64,000 bases of DNA from Haemaphysalis longicornis (Eukaryota; Arthropoda; Arachnida; Ixodida; Ixodidae), in contig JABSTR010001154.1 of the NCBI GenBank assembly GCA_013339765.2, positions 1,736,001 to 1,800,000 on the forward strand, in the 5' to 3' direction. Under the pieces are notes generated by a model. That model was not told the origin of the DNA. It did no database searches and worked only from the letters and a program-made list of their open reading frames with translations. Each line of letters starts with the position of its first letter. The first letter of the stretch is position 1. Below, one piece after another: positions 1 to 10,205 of this stretch. Both the position numbers and the translations under genes were made by a program.

Positions 1-2015
1 TGCTCAGCGACCTTGGCTGCTCTGTCCGTCAGGACTTCTTGCGTCGTCAGGTCACAGCAGCCCAGCGCCGCCTCCCATAGCTCCGGAGTGGTGATTGGGG
101 GTAAGTCGGCGCAGGCCCACATGTGGTGCTGTACGGTGGCCTTCGCGCCGCATGATGTGTGTTGGGAGAGGAGGATAGGGAGGGGTGAACCCGGTGAAGG
201 AGAGCTCTGTTAGGTAAAGATTCTGTTTGTAGGAGTCTCCAGAGCAGTTCTTCCGAGTAGCTGAGGGAAGGGTGGGCGGGGGGTATCGGAGGCGAAAGAG
301 GCGGTATACGTGGTGATGCGTGGTAGTCGAAGAGGCTGTCGCGAGCTGACCTGGCTCCGTGGGAAGCAATAGAGCTGGGGTATGCCCGGGAGGTGAGCGC
401 TCTGGCCGTTGCATGAGCCGCCTCATTGCCTCCAAGCCCAGTGTGGGCAGGAGTCCAGATGAGTTCTACTTGGGTGGTGGGTGGATTTCGCATAAGAAGT
501 TTTAGGGCCTGGGGTGAAGTGGCACCCGCAGCAAAATTTCGTATGGCCGTTTTCGAATCGGATAATATGAATTGAGGGGTTGGCCGGTGCGACAGGGCTA
601 GTGCGATTGCCGCCTCTTCTGCCGTCGCAGGTTCCGGGTTACGAAGTGTGAGGGAGTTGATTAGGGGTGGGGTGTTGGGGGCATTAATGATCGCCAGTGC
701 GAAAGAGTTCTTGTGCCGGTACTCGGCGGCATCTGCGTACACCGTGGCGTGCCGTATGGGGTAGCGTTCTGCTAAGGCTTTGGCTCGTAGCTTTCTGCGG
801 CGCTGGTGAATATGAGGGAGCATATTGCGGTGTATAGGGGACGTACTTTGAGGTAAGCGTGGGTTTCAATAGGTATGGGGAGTTTTGGATCTGTAATAAT
901 GGGCGCATTTAGCTGTAGGCGTATAAGAAGGTGTTTGCCGGGGGTAGTTTTGGCTAGGCGGCTTAGTTGGTTCACCCGGGGCGTCCCCATCAACTCTTGG
1001 GCCGTGTTGTACACCCATGTTACTTCTAGTCTGGCAGTGGAGGTGCCGGGTGGGAGTCGCAGAGCAGCTTTGTATATTGTGCGGATAAGGCAATTGATTT
1101 TGGCCAGTTCTGCATTAGAGGGGTGGAGGTACGGGAGAGCATAGGTGATTCGGGTAACAACGAATGCTTGAACGAGGCAGAGCCTATCTGCTTCCTTAAG
1201 CTCATGTTTTTTGAAGCGATGCGGCGAAAGAGTCCGATGGTTTGGGAAACATGTGAAGAAAGGCGCTTTATGTACTCTGTGTTTGAACGATTACGGCTTA
1301 TGACTAGGCCGAGGATTTTGATTTGTGGGACGACTGGCACAGGCTTTGAATCTATGTAGATTTGGAGTTGTGCGGTTTGCGTGCTTTGGATTGAGGAGTA
1401 GTAGTTCTGATTTAGATTGGGAGCATTGGAGGCCGACTATAGCGGCCCCCTCAACAACGGTTGACGCTGCTGCTTGGAGAGTGTCCTCTACTTGTGCGTC
1501 ACTACCTCCGCTTGTCCAAAGTGTGATGTCCTCTGCATAGAGGCTAAAGTGTAGGTTTGGAATGCAATCTAGACCATTTGGAATATTAAGGGCTATATTG
1601 AAAATGAGAGGGGATAGCACAGCTCCTTGCGGAGTGCCTATTGTGGGTAGGTGAAGCTCGCCTGATTCTGAGGTGCCTAGGCGGAGAGTTACGGTCCGCG
1701 AGGAAAGGAAAGCTTTAACGTAATTGTACGTTCGTAAGCGAGGGGAGAAAGAGGAAAGACCATTGACTAATGTGAGACCCGGTCAAAGGCTTTCGTGAGG
1801 TCTAGTGCTAAAATCGCTGCTGTGTCAGACTGTTGGGGGGAAGAAATGATGTCGTGGTAGAGTTGGAGATGAACATCATTTGTCGAGAGTCCGGCCCGGA
1901 AACCGAACATGGTGAGAGGCAAAGCGTTGGTTTGGTTTATGTGTTTGGTGAGTGTGGCATGTATGATATGTTCTAGTACTTTTCCCGGAGGTGATCTAAG
2001 CTCAACGATTTTCCG
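1..2015 (-). mobile_element. LINE-A: decayed RT plus RNase H retrotransposon, cut by window edge
   Basis: Remnant of ORF2 of an RNase H-bearing LINE (I-superfamily-like by architecture). Reading leftwards there is RT motif A (LDLTKAFDRV, about 1808-1780, catalytic Asp kept), GTPQGAVLSP (about 1640-1610), then the catalytic box at 1539-1528, which reads YAED instead of YADD. RNase H follows in a 258-codon open stretch at 823-47: YADA (D31), AEEA (E69/70), LSDSKTA (D89) and WTPAHTGLGGNEAA (residues 123-136). The last residues still code at position 1, so the 3' end lies outside the window. Frame changes between the RT and RNase H parts and the altered YADD box mean it is dead. A second copy of the same family is at 18800-19470. 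Family placement is inference; the RT/RNase H identity is secure. Confidence 0.85.
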
Positions 2016-2077
2016 TGCTTGGATGAAGTTTCATAGAGCGGTGAGCAGGCGCCGTTCTTCGCTCTGATTGAGACGAC

Positions 2078-3245
2078 TTGATAAAGCCAGTCATTAAGGC
2101 TGGGTGGGCTTGCATGCCAATCCTACGTTTTTGGAGGCTTGTTGTCGACAGTCGGCAAAGCGAGGGCAGTCCCACAGGATGTGTGCAGAGTCGTTATTGG
2201 CTGAGCACCGTGAACACTCGGGATCATCTAGATCTTGTACGCGAAAGTGTGGCGTTCTTGCCGACCCAGTTCTAATCCTGTGAATGATAGTGTGCCATTT
2301 CCTGGGCCAATGCTGAGGAATGTCTGGACGCTTCACACTTAGAGCCGTTCGTAGTTGCGACTTCATTTCCACCTTGCGGCGGGTGTGGTATTCCGAACTT
2401 GAAGTACGTGAAGTTTCCTCCGCTGTATTTTCACAGTTCTCATCCGTCTTCTCGTGCTGAGATGCAGATAATGGCGTCATAACCGAAGGAAGCTCAGGAG
2501 AATGTCCATGCTCAGAAGAGAAGGGGTGAGCCCTGGTGATGCAGCTTTTCTCAGTTGATGAGTCCCTTGCGGCTTCTTGCGCGAGTGCGTGGGCCTTGCC
2601 ATTGCCTGAGATTCCCGCGTGAGCCGGTATCCAGAAAAAGGTTACAAGACGTCCGCGGGTCCGCAGCGTAGTGGTCGTTGCCAGATATTTAGATGACCTC
2701 GGATGTTTCATTTGGTTGTTTTAGACTGCGTAGGACGTTGATCGTGTCTGTAAGAATCCCGATGAATGGCTATCAGCTCGGCCATCTCAAGTGTCGTGTT
2801 CCAAAAGGTGTATCTTTCGCTTTTCATCGCATTCTGGACACACGAAGGTAGCACCCGCCCGCCCAGTAGCTGGGTCGACTGAGCCGTCCGTGGAAACCCT
2901 GAGAGCCGTGTTGTAATCCTCATCAAGTCGCTTGAGTGCCGAGGATGTTCGGCCAGTTGCCGTTGTTCGGCCCCCCAGCCGTGAAGGCCGGTGCGGTGTC
3001 ACGGATTGGAGCAGATGCGGGCACATGTGCTGTCCACGATGCTTGCGGGAACTGCCTTCTGGGTCCTTGCGGTTGCTGTTTGAGATGTTTCTTTATGACG
3101 CAACGTTCGGCTGGTGTCATAGCTAGGCGATGCTGTTGCGCTAGATGCCTGTCGGAGGTGATGTCGGCAAGGATGTTCATGCCAGCCTCCGTGTAGAGGT
3201 CCAAGCTGGGAGTCTGGGCTGGAAGGCCAAGGCACCAGAGACCAG
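2078..3245 (-). mobile_element. LINE-B: RNase H and C-terminal zinc-knuckle fragment
   Basis: A different LINE from its neighbour. In frames that shift several times it shows an RNase H start (VSTDGSVDPATGRAG, about 2900-2860), the Glu block (LEMAELIAIH, about 2790), and the WIPAHAGISGNGKAHALA block near 2630-2580, where the usual NE of this family is NG. The C-terminus has the Cys/His motif CSRCSANNDSAHILWDC (about 2225-2165), typical of LINE ORF2 tails. Between 2560 and 2370 an unusual Ser/Glu-rich insert separates the two parts. No RT domain is left, so it is 5'-truncated near 3245. Its 3' side abuts LINE-A near 2060. Nonfunctional remnant. Confidence 0.75.
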
Positions 3246-3667
3246 AGACCAGACCGGCGAACCCTAGAACTCCGCCAGAGTGCGCACCGCCAAGCTGCGG
3301 TGGCCGTAATGCAGGTGCTGTGGGATCGTTTAATGGAGTGGCGTGTACGTGATTTTTTTAATTGCAGCTTGGCACAGGCAGATTGAAAAAATAAATTTGG
3401 GCTACTTTCACTTTTATTCGTTGAAACTGCAGGACTGCGCGTAAAAGTAGCGGGAACGCAATCATGCGACTGTTCCGAGCTCGTTGTCGAAACGCTTTTA
3501 TCGCAAAGATTTTTTTTTTTTTTTGCTCATCCGCACGAATCCCGAGAGCATAGTTGCTTGACCACCTTTTAAAATTAAAGGTCCGGAACGCGCACGATCT
3601 CCCATTTCGGCCGAAGAGCCTACGCGTAGCATAAAATGTTGCTTGAGCAGCGTATGGCGCCGAATAT
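3246..3667. other. no gene seen
   Basis: AT-richer spacer between LINE-B and a hairpin element. It contains a T-run near 3510-3524. Reading frames are short and resemble nothing I know. Confidence 0.4.
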
Positions 3668-3794
3668 GTGAGTTGGTACATCTGGCGTATTGAAGTGCAG
3701 CAAAGACGAGGACAGGAACACAGACGACGGCACGTCGTCTGTGTTCCTGTCCTCGTCTTTGCTGCGCTTCAATACGCCAGTTGTACTAACTCGC
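3668..3794. repeat. foldback (long hairpin) element 1
   Basis: Near-perfect inverted repeat: arms 3683-3728 and 3734-3779 (46 bp, one mismatch) around a 5-base loop GGCAC, with weaker pairing extending to about 3668 and 3794. The arm contains GACGAGGACAGGAACACAGA, and the outer edges read GAGTTGGTACA-like on both sides. Two other hairpins (5393-5546, 26077-26233) share this layout and a related head sequence. No coding capacity. Probably a small foldback or MITE-like transposon; mechanism unknown. Confidence 0.75.
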
Positions 3795-4165
3795 CCAAAC
3801 CAATACTCTCCTGAGATGGTAATGCGCGCCTTGTAGAGAATATGGTGAAATTCGTTTAACTGTGGTTCTTTAATGTGCACAAAGACGTCAGCGACGTTTC
3901 CGTATTTCTCCTGCATCGGAAATACTACCTCCACAGCAAGGAGCACAACCTGCGCTGCTTTGCTGTGTATAACGGAAGGCCTCTGCCGCTGTAGGCGCGA
4001 GGGCCGGTGCGAAACAAAACAGGCTACACATGCGACGTTTAAATGGCTGAGGCAGTGTAGTGCTGCCTACTCGACGCGACAATGGTCAGTGAAAATGTCC
4101 CTGGCGTTTCTCTGTCAAACTCGCCTTTTATGCCAATACCAACTTTTCTGAGCGGCTGTCCATCT
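3795..4165. other. no gene seen
   Basis: Spacer with only short, unrecognised frames on both strands. Confidence 0.4.
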
Positions 4166-4170
4166 CACGA

Positions 4171-5060
4171 GAGAGAGAGAGAGAAAGAATAAATATTTTT
4201 TATTTATCGAGCAGAGGCTGATGTGTGGGCCTCTTCCCGTGGAAGGCGTCCCTTGTCCGGGATGCCTTGACTTCGGCTGGCCGTCCGTGCTCGGATCGCC
4301 AGTTTAAGGTGAATATCCGGGTCTGGGCTGGCCAGGGAAGCCCTCCACTGCTCGAAGGTGGGGTTGGGAAGTGGGGGCAAGTCTGGAGTACGTTGGCACT
4401 CCCATATGTTGTGGTAGAGGGTGCCAGGCTGGGGACAGTAAGCGCAGAGGGAAGGTTGTTGGGTGGGGAAGATGAGGTGGGGACGAGTGGGGTGTGAGAC
4501 GCCGCCAAGTTGTAGCTTCCTCTCTGGAGAGGCGCCACTGTGGCGGTGGGAGGCTGCGGCGAGTTTGCTTGTAAGGGGAGAGAATCTCTGTGTAGCCATG
4601 GCACTCAGTGGGTGGGGTTGATCTTGAACGGGTAGACATTTGCCACCGTCGGCAACGGCTCGGTGTATCAAATCGCGAGCCGCGGCATGAGCCGCTCCAT
4701 TGCCGGGCATGGTGGCGTGTACAGGAGCCGAGACGATGTGGATATCAGGGATTGTTGAGCAGTTTTTGAGGATGAGTAGGGCTGATAATGAAATGCGGTT
4801 AATCTGGTAGTTTCGGCGGGCTGTCTGCGAATCGTTGATGATAGTAACTGGTTCATGGCTGGAAGTGGCGGCCAGGGCAATGACTATTTCTTCGGCGACA
4901 TCGATTGAGGTTGTGGTTGTAGTGGCGGAATTGATGCATTGGCCAGTATGTGTAACTACACAGGCTACGTGGCCGGCGCGCGCAGGGTTCGGGGGTAGCA
5001 TCTGTGTACAGGGCGGTGGGGCCATTCCCGTGAGCACAGGAATGCACGCGCAGAGATAAA
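4171..5060 (-). mobile_element. LINE-C: RNase H and 3' end with (CT)n tail
   Basis: The frame at 5037-4204 (277 codons) carries an eroded RNase H: DVAEEIVIALA (Glu block), IINDSQTARRN (Asp block) and SAPVHATMPGNGAAHAAARDL, where the usual trailing NE is NG. Then comes the tail motif CAYCPQPGTLYHNIWEC. After the stop, the minus strand runs through an AATAAA-like signal into a (CT)n tail (GA-run at 4170-4186 on the plus strand), so the 3' terminus is intact. The same 3' end recurs at 9990-10203 and 33481-33582, which defines the family. The 5' side is truncated near 5060, within or just before RNase H. Confidence 0.8.
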
Positions 5061-5392
5061 ATACTTATGCTGCTCTAAACTGGGATTGGCGGATGTCAGT
5101 TGAGAATAATTGCAGTCGGAGTGGTAAAGCGACTTGGTGGACCGCAAACTTCTTCACCGAACATTATAGGGTCACGGCCAATTATACAGGTTTACCAACA
5201 TATGTAAAATTATGTAAAACCAAAATGTACAGCGGATCGGAAACTGGCTCCGGGATGGCTGTCTAAACTTGACTGCTCCGCTGCCATGGCACACAGCATG
5301 TGGTATGTCTGTGTAAATGCATCTTTGAAAACAAATGAAAGATACCGCCATCGGCAGAGTCGATTATTTCTAATAAATTTGGAACTCGGGCT
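5061..5392. other. no gene seen
   Basis: AT-rich spacer, no recognisable coding or structural feature. Confidence 0.4.
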
Positions 5393-5546
5393 AATTGATT
5401 CTTCTGCACGTTTTGACAAAAAGAACAGCACGTAGACGAGGACAACGAAGGGAAAACGCATGAGCTCATGTTTGTGCTTTCGTTTCTTCGTCCTTGTCTA
5501 TATGCACGTTTCTTTTTTTTTGTCAAAATTTGCAGAAGTCTCAATT
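5393..5546. repeat. foldback element 2
   Basis: Imperfect inverted repeat with arms about 5393-5458 and 5471-5546 meeting at the palindrome CATGAGCTCATG (5459-5470). The outer ends pair as TTCTGCA...TGCAGAA and the inner arm has TAGACGAGGACAACGAAG against its diverged complement. It begins next to GGGCTAATTGAT, close to the GGGCTAGTTGGT head of the foldback at 26077. More diverged than the other two, so probably older. Confidence 0.65.
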
Positions 5547-6149
5547 ATTTTGTTCGGGGACCTTGTGACTTTCAGAAATCTGATACTGTGATATTTTAAT
5601 GATCAGGGAGCTCAATCAAAGCACATAAGTGTAACACTAACTGTCGTATAAGCAAAAGAATGCAAATGGTGCCCGTGTTCTGTGCGATCTGAATAATCCC
5701 ATTTGGTGCTAATTTGTATCCTTACATTATGGTGTCTATTATTTCCCACAGTGGCATAGCCAGAAAATTTGTTTGGGCAGTGTTATACGCCCAAGGTAAA
5801 AAAAAAAAAAGAAATAGATCCTGCAGTGAAACAATATTCCTTTTTCGGCTTTAGTAATGCCTAAGGGTTATTTGGTTCGTCGACTGTAAAATCTGACAAA
5901 AATACGGGTACATGCAGGACTCCGAAAAACTATATTTCTGAACAAACCAACGCACTCGTTATTTTTGTTTCTATATTTTAATATAACGAAGCGGTGTATT
6001 AATAGCATCGGCAAAAAACAAGGCCGAAAGGATGAGGAGGCAGGATGCAGCGCTCAGAAAAGTTCGGGAGGTGTTCTGACATTGAAACACCCCGCTGTAT
6101 CTACGCCCCTGATTGCCCATGTATACATTCAGCATAACAATAGAAGAAA
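5547..6149. other. no gene seen
   Basis: AT-rich DNA with a run of A at 5799-5811. No convincing reading frame. Confidence 0.4.
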
Positions 6150-6396
6150 TGTATTTTAACGCGAAAGTGTTTTATCCCGAATTCACGAAGATTTTACTTA
6201 CGTCATATCCGTCGCGGAAATGACGCCAGTACCATGAAGCAAGCGGCCTGTAAAGGGTGCACCCCTGCACACAGTGTCTTCTTGCAGGGAAGCAACCTTT
6301 AGTACTAAAGAGTGCGTTATACCAGAGTCCTTCAATGCTTTGTTATACTTGGGGTTGTTCGTTTTCAGGCTTTATATTTGAAGACGAAAGTGTTTT
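6150..6396. repeat. dispersed repeat family Y, left part
   Basis: Shares long blocks with 27845-28060: the TACGTCATATCCGTC block, GACGCCAGTAC, GGGTGCACCCCTGCACACAG and AGCAACCTT. The family has an internal tandem of about 205 bp, because the CGTCATATCCGTCACGGAAA block recurs in the right part (6857-7085). The right part was separated from this one by the insertion at 6397-6856. Class unknown; no protein seen. Confidence 0.7.
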
Positions 6397-6856
6397 AGAT
6401 GCGACTGCATCTCATTCACTCGCCTTGTCCCTGCATCCGGCGTCGGCGTTGTTGTCGGCGTCCGCCCCTCCCCCATTCTCCTCGCCGCGTGAGCTGCGCT
6501 CTCCGCCGCTCACCCCTTCTCCTCTCCGATAGCGAACACTCTCTCGCGAGGGGCATTGGATTGGATTCGAATGGATTGGCTTGAATTGGCTTGGCTTGGC
6601 TTGCTTTGGCTTGGATTGGATTGGATTGGATTGGATTGGATTAAAGTGGACTGTGTTCGATTGTGTTGCGTCATAGCCGCGGCAGACGCACTGGCGCCGG
6701 CGCGTACCCTCACCGTTATGCGCGCTATAAAACGCCGGTGTCTGCGCCGCTCCGCTCCATCGTTCCAGCGCCGTTCCTCTGCTGTCCAACGCTTGCAAAC
6801 GCGAACCCCCTATGCGTCGCATCTACACAGGGGTTCCCGCGAGGGGAGGTGGGAGA
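6397..6856 (+). mobile_element. Helentron-like non-autonomous element (HINE), member 4
   Basis: The 5' end AGATGCGACTGCATC (6397-6411) is mirrored near the 3' end by TATGCGTCGCATCTAC (6811-6826). A G/C hairpin (TTCCCGCGAGGGGA) follows, then the element stops at GGGAGA before TTTT. The insertion lies inside the TTTT of family Y (GAAAGTG-TTTT-ATGCCGGGA), whose uninterrupted form is seen at 6161-6180 and 28041-28060. The interior has a TATA-like box (GCGCTATAAAACGCC, about 6720-6735) followed by a segment like that of member 3 (38760-38800), and a degenerate pentamer tandem at 6557-6645. No protein is encoded; the Leu/Trp-rich frame across the tandem is a by-product. Confidence 0.6.
6557..6645. 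repeat. degenerate (TTGGA/TTGGC)n tandem
   Basis: About 18 pentamers, first mixed TTGGC/TTGGA, then pure GGATT from about 6610 to 6642. Lies inside the HINE member at 6397-6856. It is not the arthropod telomere repeat TTAGG. Confidence 0.85.
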
Positions 6857-7085
6857 TTTTATGCCGGGATACACCAAGGTTTCACTGACGTCATATCCGT
6901 CACGGAAATGACGCCATTACACCTTTGCCGAAGCGGGACTTCGCTCGCCAAGCACACCCACAAGACAGCCGCCGACCCGCAAATCATGCTCAGCTGCGCA
7001 TTTCGCTGCACATTTCACTTTCGTGTTCTACGGATTCCTATGACAGAGGAATCAACCACAGTTTTTGTTCCACTGAAGCCAAAAT
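6857..7085. repeat. dispersed repeat family Y, right part
   Basis: Matches 28046-28285 closely: GCCGGGATACACCAAG, GACGTCATATCCGTCACGG, CACCTTTGCCGAAGCG, TCGCTCGCCAAGCACACCC, TATGACAGAGGAATC. Together with 6150-6396 it rebuilds the order seen in the uninterrupted copy at 27845-28285. Confidence 0.75.
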
Positions 7086-8259
7086 AGCCGTTATGTGTAA
7101 GCGAGACATTTATCGCTACAATTCGCCTTTGTGGTTAGAGAAAACACAATGCATTACAAAGTGGCTTTCGCAGAGACTCTCTGTCGCAAAATTTAAAGCC
7201 GTTCCACTCAACCTGAAAGCTACCGGAAGGGCAGAGCAGCGATTCGCCATAATGGGCTTTAGCGCCGTTATCCGCTCACTGCTACCACCCCATGCAATTC
7301 AAATTTCGTGGGCGCTGCTGGTTAATTACGTATATTTTGCCTCAAATGTACCGTCAGGGGCGATATTCTCGTGTTTTGTCCCTTTGCGTCCGTTTCAAAA
7401 GTATCCGTTTTGAGCGAGTCCTGATTGGCCAAAAGCGAACAACCGGATGCAACGTAACGCAAGCGCGGCGGAACTAGTTCGCGGCTTCTCGAAGCAGAAG
7501 ATTTGAAATTGAAAAAGGTGAAGGTCAATCATGAATTTTAAGGTTATCGCCTTGTTGTTGGCTAGCCGGCGGAACAGGCAGTCAAGAAGTAATGCAGACG
7601 CATTCGAAATGTCTACAGAAGCATTTCCGCCGACTGCGCAGTTTCTTGAATTTGCTCCGAGCTCTAGGACGAATTTGGCCGGCAGCAGCGCGGGCTCAGT
7701 GTCGCGGACCAAGTGATACGCTCCCTTTGTTTCTTCGCTACCGGTGGCTTTCATTCAGCGGATCGCTGTCGCAGCCTCCCTCCGTGAGCCGGTGTATCCA
7801 CGCCGTCGCCATCACGCAGTGAAATAAACGATCCTCTGCGAGCTAGACAGCTGTCGAGCAGACGACCACAATTACGAAAGCAATTGGCATGAAATTTATA
7901 ACCGTTGATTGGTACTTGACGATTACGCATACCAGCTTAACGTTCGTAGGCTTGACGCGCAACAGGTACGTCGTCAGTTACAAAGAGGGGAACAGCGCAA
8001 CGCAGACGAAATACACAAGAAGAAAGTGACAACCACGAGCGCTGACCTACAACTGTCGTTATTTTTCGGCGTGTCACGTATATATGCTGACAGTCGAAGA
8101 ATACAGGAAAAGCAGAAAAAAAGCGAAAGCTGCAGATAACCAAACCGATCGTCACGCTGCACCCGACGTCGCCAAGAAACGAAAATCCTCACCACTTACG
8201 GATTTTTTCACTTGTAGAGGACAGCGAAAATGTCGACGGCGCAACACACCTGCGTGCCC
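7086..8259. other. no gene seen; short shared repeats
   Basis: No convincing gene. 7309-7351 (GGTTAATTACGTATATTTTG block) matches the reverse complement of 35534-35575, marking a dispersed repeat. 7960-8140 resembles the arms of the foldback elements (AACAGCGCAACGCAGACG, then AAGTGACAACCACGAGCGC) and is probably a decayed relative. The remaining frames are short. Confidence 0.4.
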
Positions 8260-9243
8260 GCCCATATCGCGTCTACGATTTCCGCGAGGCGCTGGCTCGG
8301 CTGACTCCCCGAGGTGCTTGCCCGGGAGCGTTTCAAATGAGTCACGTTTGGACGGTGACTTTAAAGTCCGAACATGGACCCTGCCAACCAAGACCTCAGG
8401 TTGAAGATGATTGGTTGCTGCATAACGTGACGGAGGGAGATGTTCGCGTCGCGCTGGCTCCCTACGGAAGGGTCAGCGACGTTTCCAGAGAGCATTGGTG
8501 AGTTCAAGGCGTTCAGGACAAGGGCTCGACGACGCGGTCCGTGACTCTCAAGCTCAACGCGGGCGTGAGGGCCGAGGGCTTTCCGCGCCGACTCCTGTTT
8601 GGCAGGCGAGCTGGCACTCGTGGGTCGTGCCTTGGCAGGCCCCCGCTGTGCCTTCGCTGCGAATGTTCGGGACATATGCACCGCGACTGCAAGGTGCCGC
8701 GGTGCCTGTCTGCCACCGCTTCGGATACGAAGTGACATAGCCGGACGCATGCTGCTGTCACCGCGCCTGTGGGAGGCGAAGATTTGCCTGAGCTCCTCAT
8801 GGACGCTGAGGAAATTGAGGAACTGGCCGCGCCGTCGGAGATGCACGGAATCCTCGCGAGACGCCGGAGCCGTGCGCAAGGAGCCTGAAAAAGTAAGCAC
8901 CCCTCGTGGATTACGTCAGGCCGTCTCCTGGTGAGGAGGCTCTCCAGAATGATGCTACAGGTCCGGACGCCAAGCCCGAAAAGGAGGGCGCCAAAGCACC
9001 ACCAAGTGAAGCACCAAGCGACCACAACGTCGAGACCCCCGTCAGTGCAACCGCTGATGCCGACGTGGAGGATGGAACGGCAACAAAGCGACTGCGACAT
9101 GAATACGAACAGCAGCTGAGTGACGAAGTGCCGGGGGACGGAAAAGTGGTTACGAAAGGACGTGTGGCGCGGCGTCCGTTCTCCAAACTGAAACTGAGCG
9201 CAACGTCATACGACCGAGGGGCGGCCGCGACGAGGCCCGCGTG
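8260..9243 (+). pseudogene. LINE-F ORF1 (gag-like, CCHC zinc knuckle), degenerate
   Basis: Nucleic-acid-binding first ORF of a LINE. Across several frames one reads WTVTLKSEHG, RVALAPYGRVSDVSREHW, then a stop, then SVTLKLNAGVRAEG and the zinc knuckle CLRCECSGHMHRDC (about 8650-8695; C-x2-C-x4-H-x4-C) followed by KVPRC. An acidic block (DLPELLMDAEEIEELA, about 8782-8829) and a charged Ala/Pro-rich C-terminus lead to a stop at 9243. Layout matches ORF1 proteins of APE-type LINEs seen in ticks (from memory). At least three frame breaks. The ORF2 endonuclease of the same element starts at 9810. Confidence 0.65.
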
Positions 9244-9287
9244 AAAGTGAGATTGATGTTCAGAGGTATTTGTTTTTTCTTCACGAC

Positions 9288-9536
9288 GCCCGGTACACTG
9301 TACCACCAGATTTGGGAGTGCCAGAAGACCCCAGGCCTTGCCCCAATAACCTCCCCCTCCTACAAGCAGTGGGTGAACCGCCTGACGAGCCCGGACCTTG
9401 GGATCCAGCGTGAACTGGTGAAGAGGGCCTGGACCGCCAGCCGAGCTCATGGGTATCCCGGAATAGGGAAGCCCCCCACCGGGCGGGTTCCCTAACATAT
9501 GCACCAGCTTGGCAAATAAAGATTTATTCATCATCA
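9288..9536 (+). mobile_element. 5'-truncated LINE 3' end nested in LINE-F, (ATC)n tail
   Basis: Codes for GTLYHQIWECQKTPGLAP, the C-terminal tail motif related to LINE-C, then a stop near 9495, an AATAAA signal (about 9515) and a short ATC tail. CACGACG occurs at both borders (about 9282-9288 and 9539-9545), consistent with a 7-bp target-site duplication. It separates ORF1 and ORF2 of LINE-F. The RNase H and RT parts are absent, as expected from 5' truncation at insertion. Confidence 0.7.
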
Positions 9537-9809
9537 TCCACGACGTCTGCTTTGATGAAATGTTTCAGAGGCTTACACACCCCAAAAATTAATGTTGCAA
9601 TGGATTGGACCGCGGAGGAAAGAGGTATTCTTGCTCCATGGATTGGATCGCGCGTATGCCTGTTTCTTGCAGTACGTGATTGTAATGTCCAAGCGGAAGA
9701 AGCCTTTTGTCTCTTTTCTGTTGTATTATTATCTCGTTTGACGCAAGAATTTCTATTTTCACCGTCGGCTGACACTTGACCAAAAAACAAACAAGCAGAA
9801 AATGATACA
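9537..9809. other. no gene seen
   Basis: Spacer before the endonuclease start; could be part of the LINE-F inter-ORF region or another insertion. No recognisable frame. Confidence 0.35.
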
Positions 9810-9985
9810 TTTCCTGTACGAATCGCCACACTAAACGTTCGTGGCCCTTCTGACAGAAGAAGGCAAGTTTCGCTGAAAGGAACTTGACGTAGTGGCGATA
9901 CAGTAAACAGGATTGAAGGGGAGGACCAGACTCAGCAAATGGTGAAATCGTTTACTTCACATTACTCCGTTTAATTCACATTACT
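9810..9985 (+). pseudogene. LINE-F ORF2, endonuclease N-terminus
   Basis: APE-type endonuclease start: VRIATLNVRG (first metal-binding Asn block, about 9815-9845), then LDVVAIQ, and, in a shifted frame, RIEGEDQTQQMVKSFTSHY. This is the usual order of strands 1-2 of LINE endonucleases, although the ET(K/R) residues after AIQ are damaged. The domain is broken right here by the LINE-C copy at 9990 and resumes at about 10206. Confidence 0.7.
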
Positions 9986-9989
9986 CCAC

Positions 9990-10203
9990 AATTGCCTCCC
10001 TTTTCCAATCCAACCTTCGAGCAGTGGAGGGCTTCCCTGGCCAGCCCGGACCCCGGATATCCAGCTTAAGTTGGTGACCCGAGCACGGACGGCCAGCCGA
10101 AGTCAAGGCATCCCGGACTAGGGACGCCTTCCACGGGAGCGAGGCCCGCACATCAGCCTCTGCTGGAGAAATAAAAATATTTCTCTCTCTCTCTCTCTCT
10201 CTT
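9990..10203 (+). mobile_element. LINE-C 3' end, truncated copy with (CT)n tail
   Basis: Nearly the same sequence as the 3' end of the copy at 4171-5060 (read on the opposite strand), including CTTCGAGCAGTGGAGGGCTT, GCCAGCCGAAGTCAAGG and CACATCAGCCTCTGCTGGA, then AATAAAAATATT and (CT)n. It sits inside the LINE-F endonuclease. Just before it, TTCACATTACTCC occurs twice (about 9955 and 9975), a possible footprint of insertion. Confidence 0.8.
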
Positions 10204-10205
10204 GC

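Noticed and set aside
6557..6645. Telomeric repeat
   Set aside because: Arthropod telomeres use TTAGG; this is TTGGA/TTGGC and lies inside an element.
6556..6888. Leu/Trp-rich frame (MDWIRMDWLEL...)
   Set aside because: Direct translation of the TTGGA/TTGGC tandem; no conserved domain.
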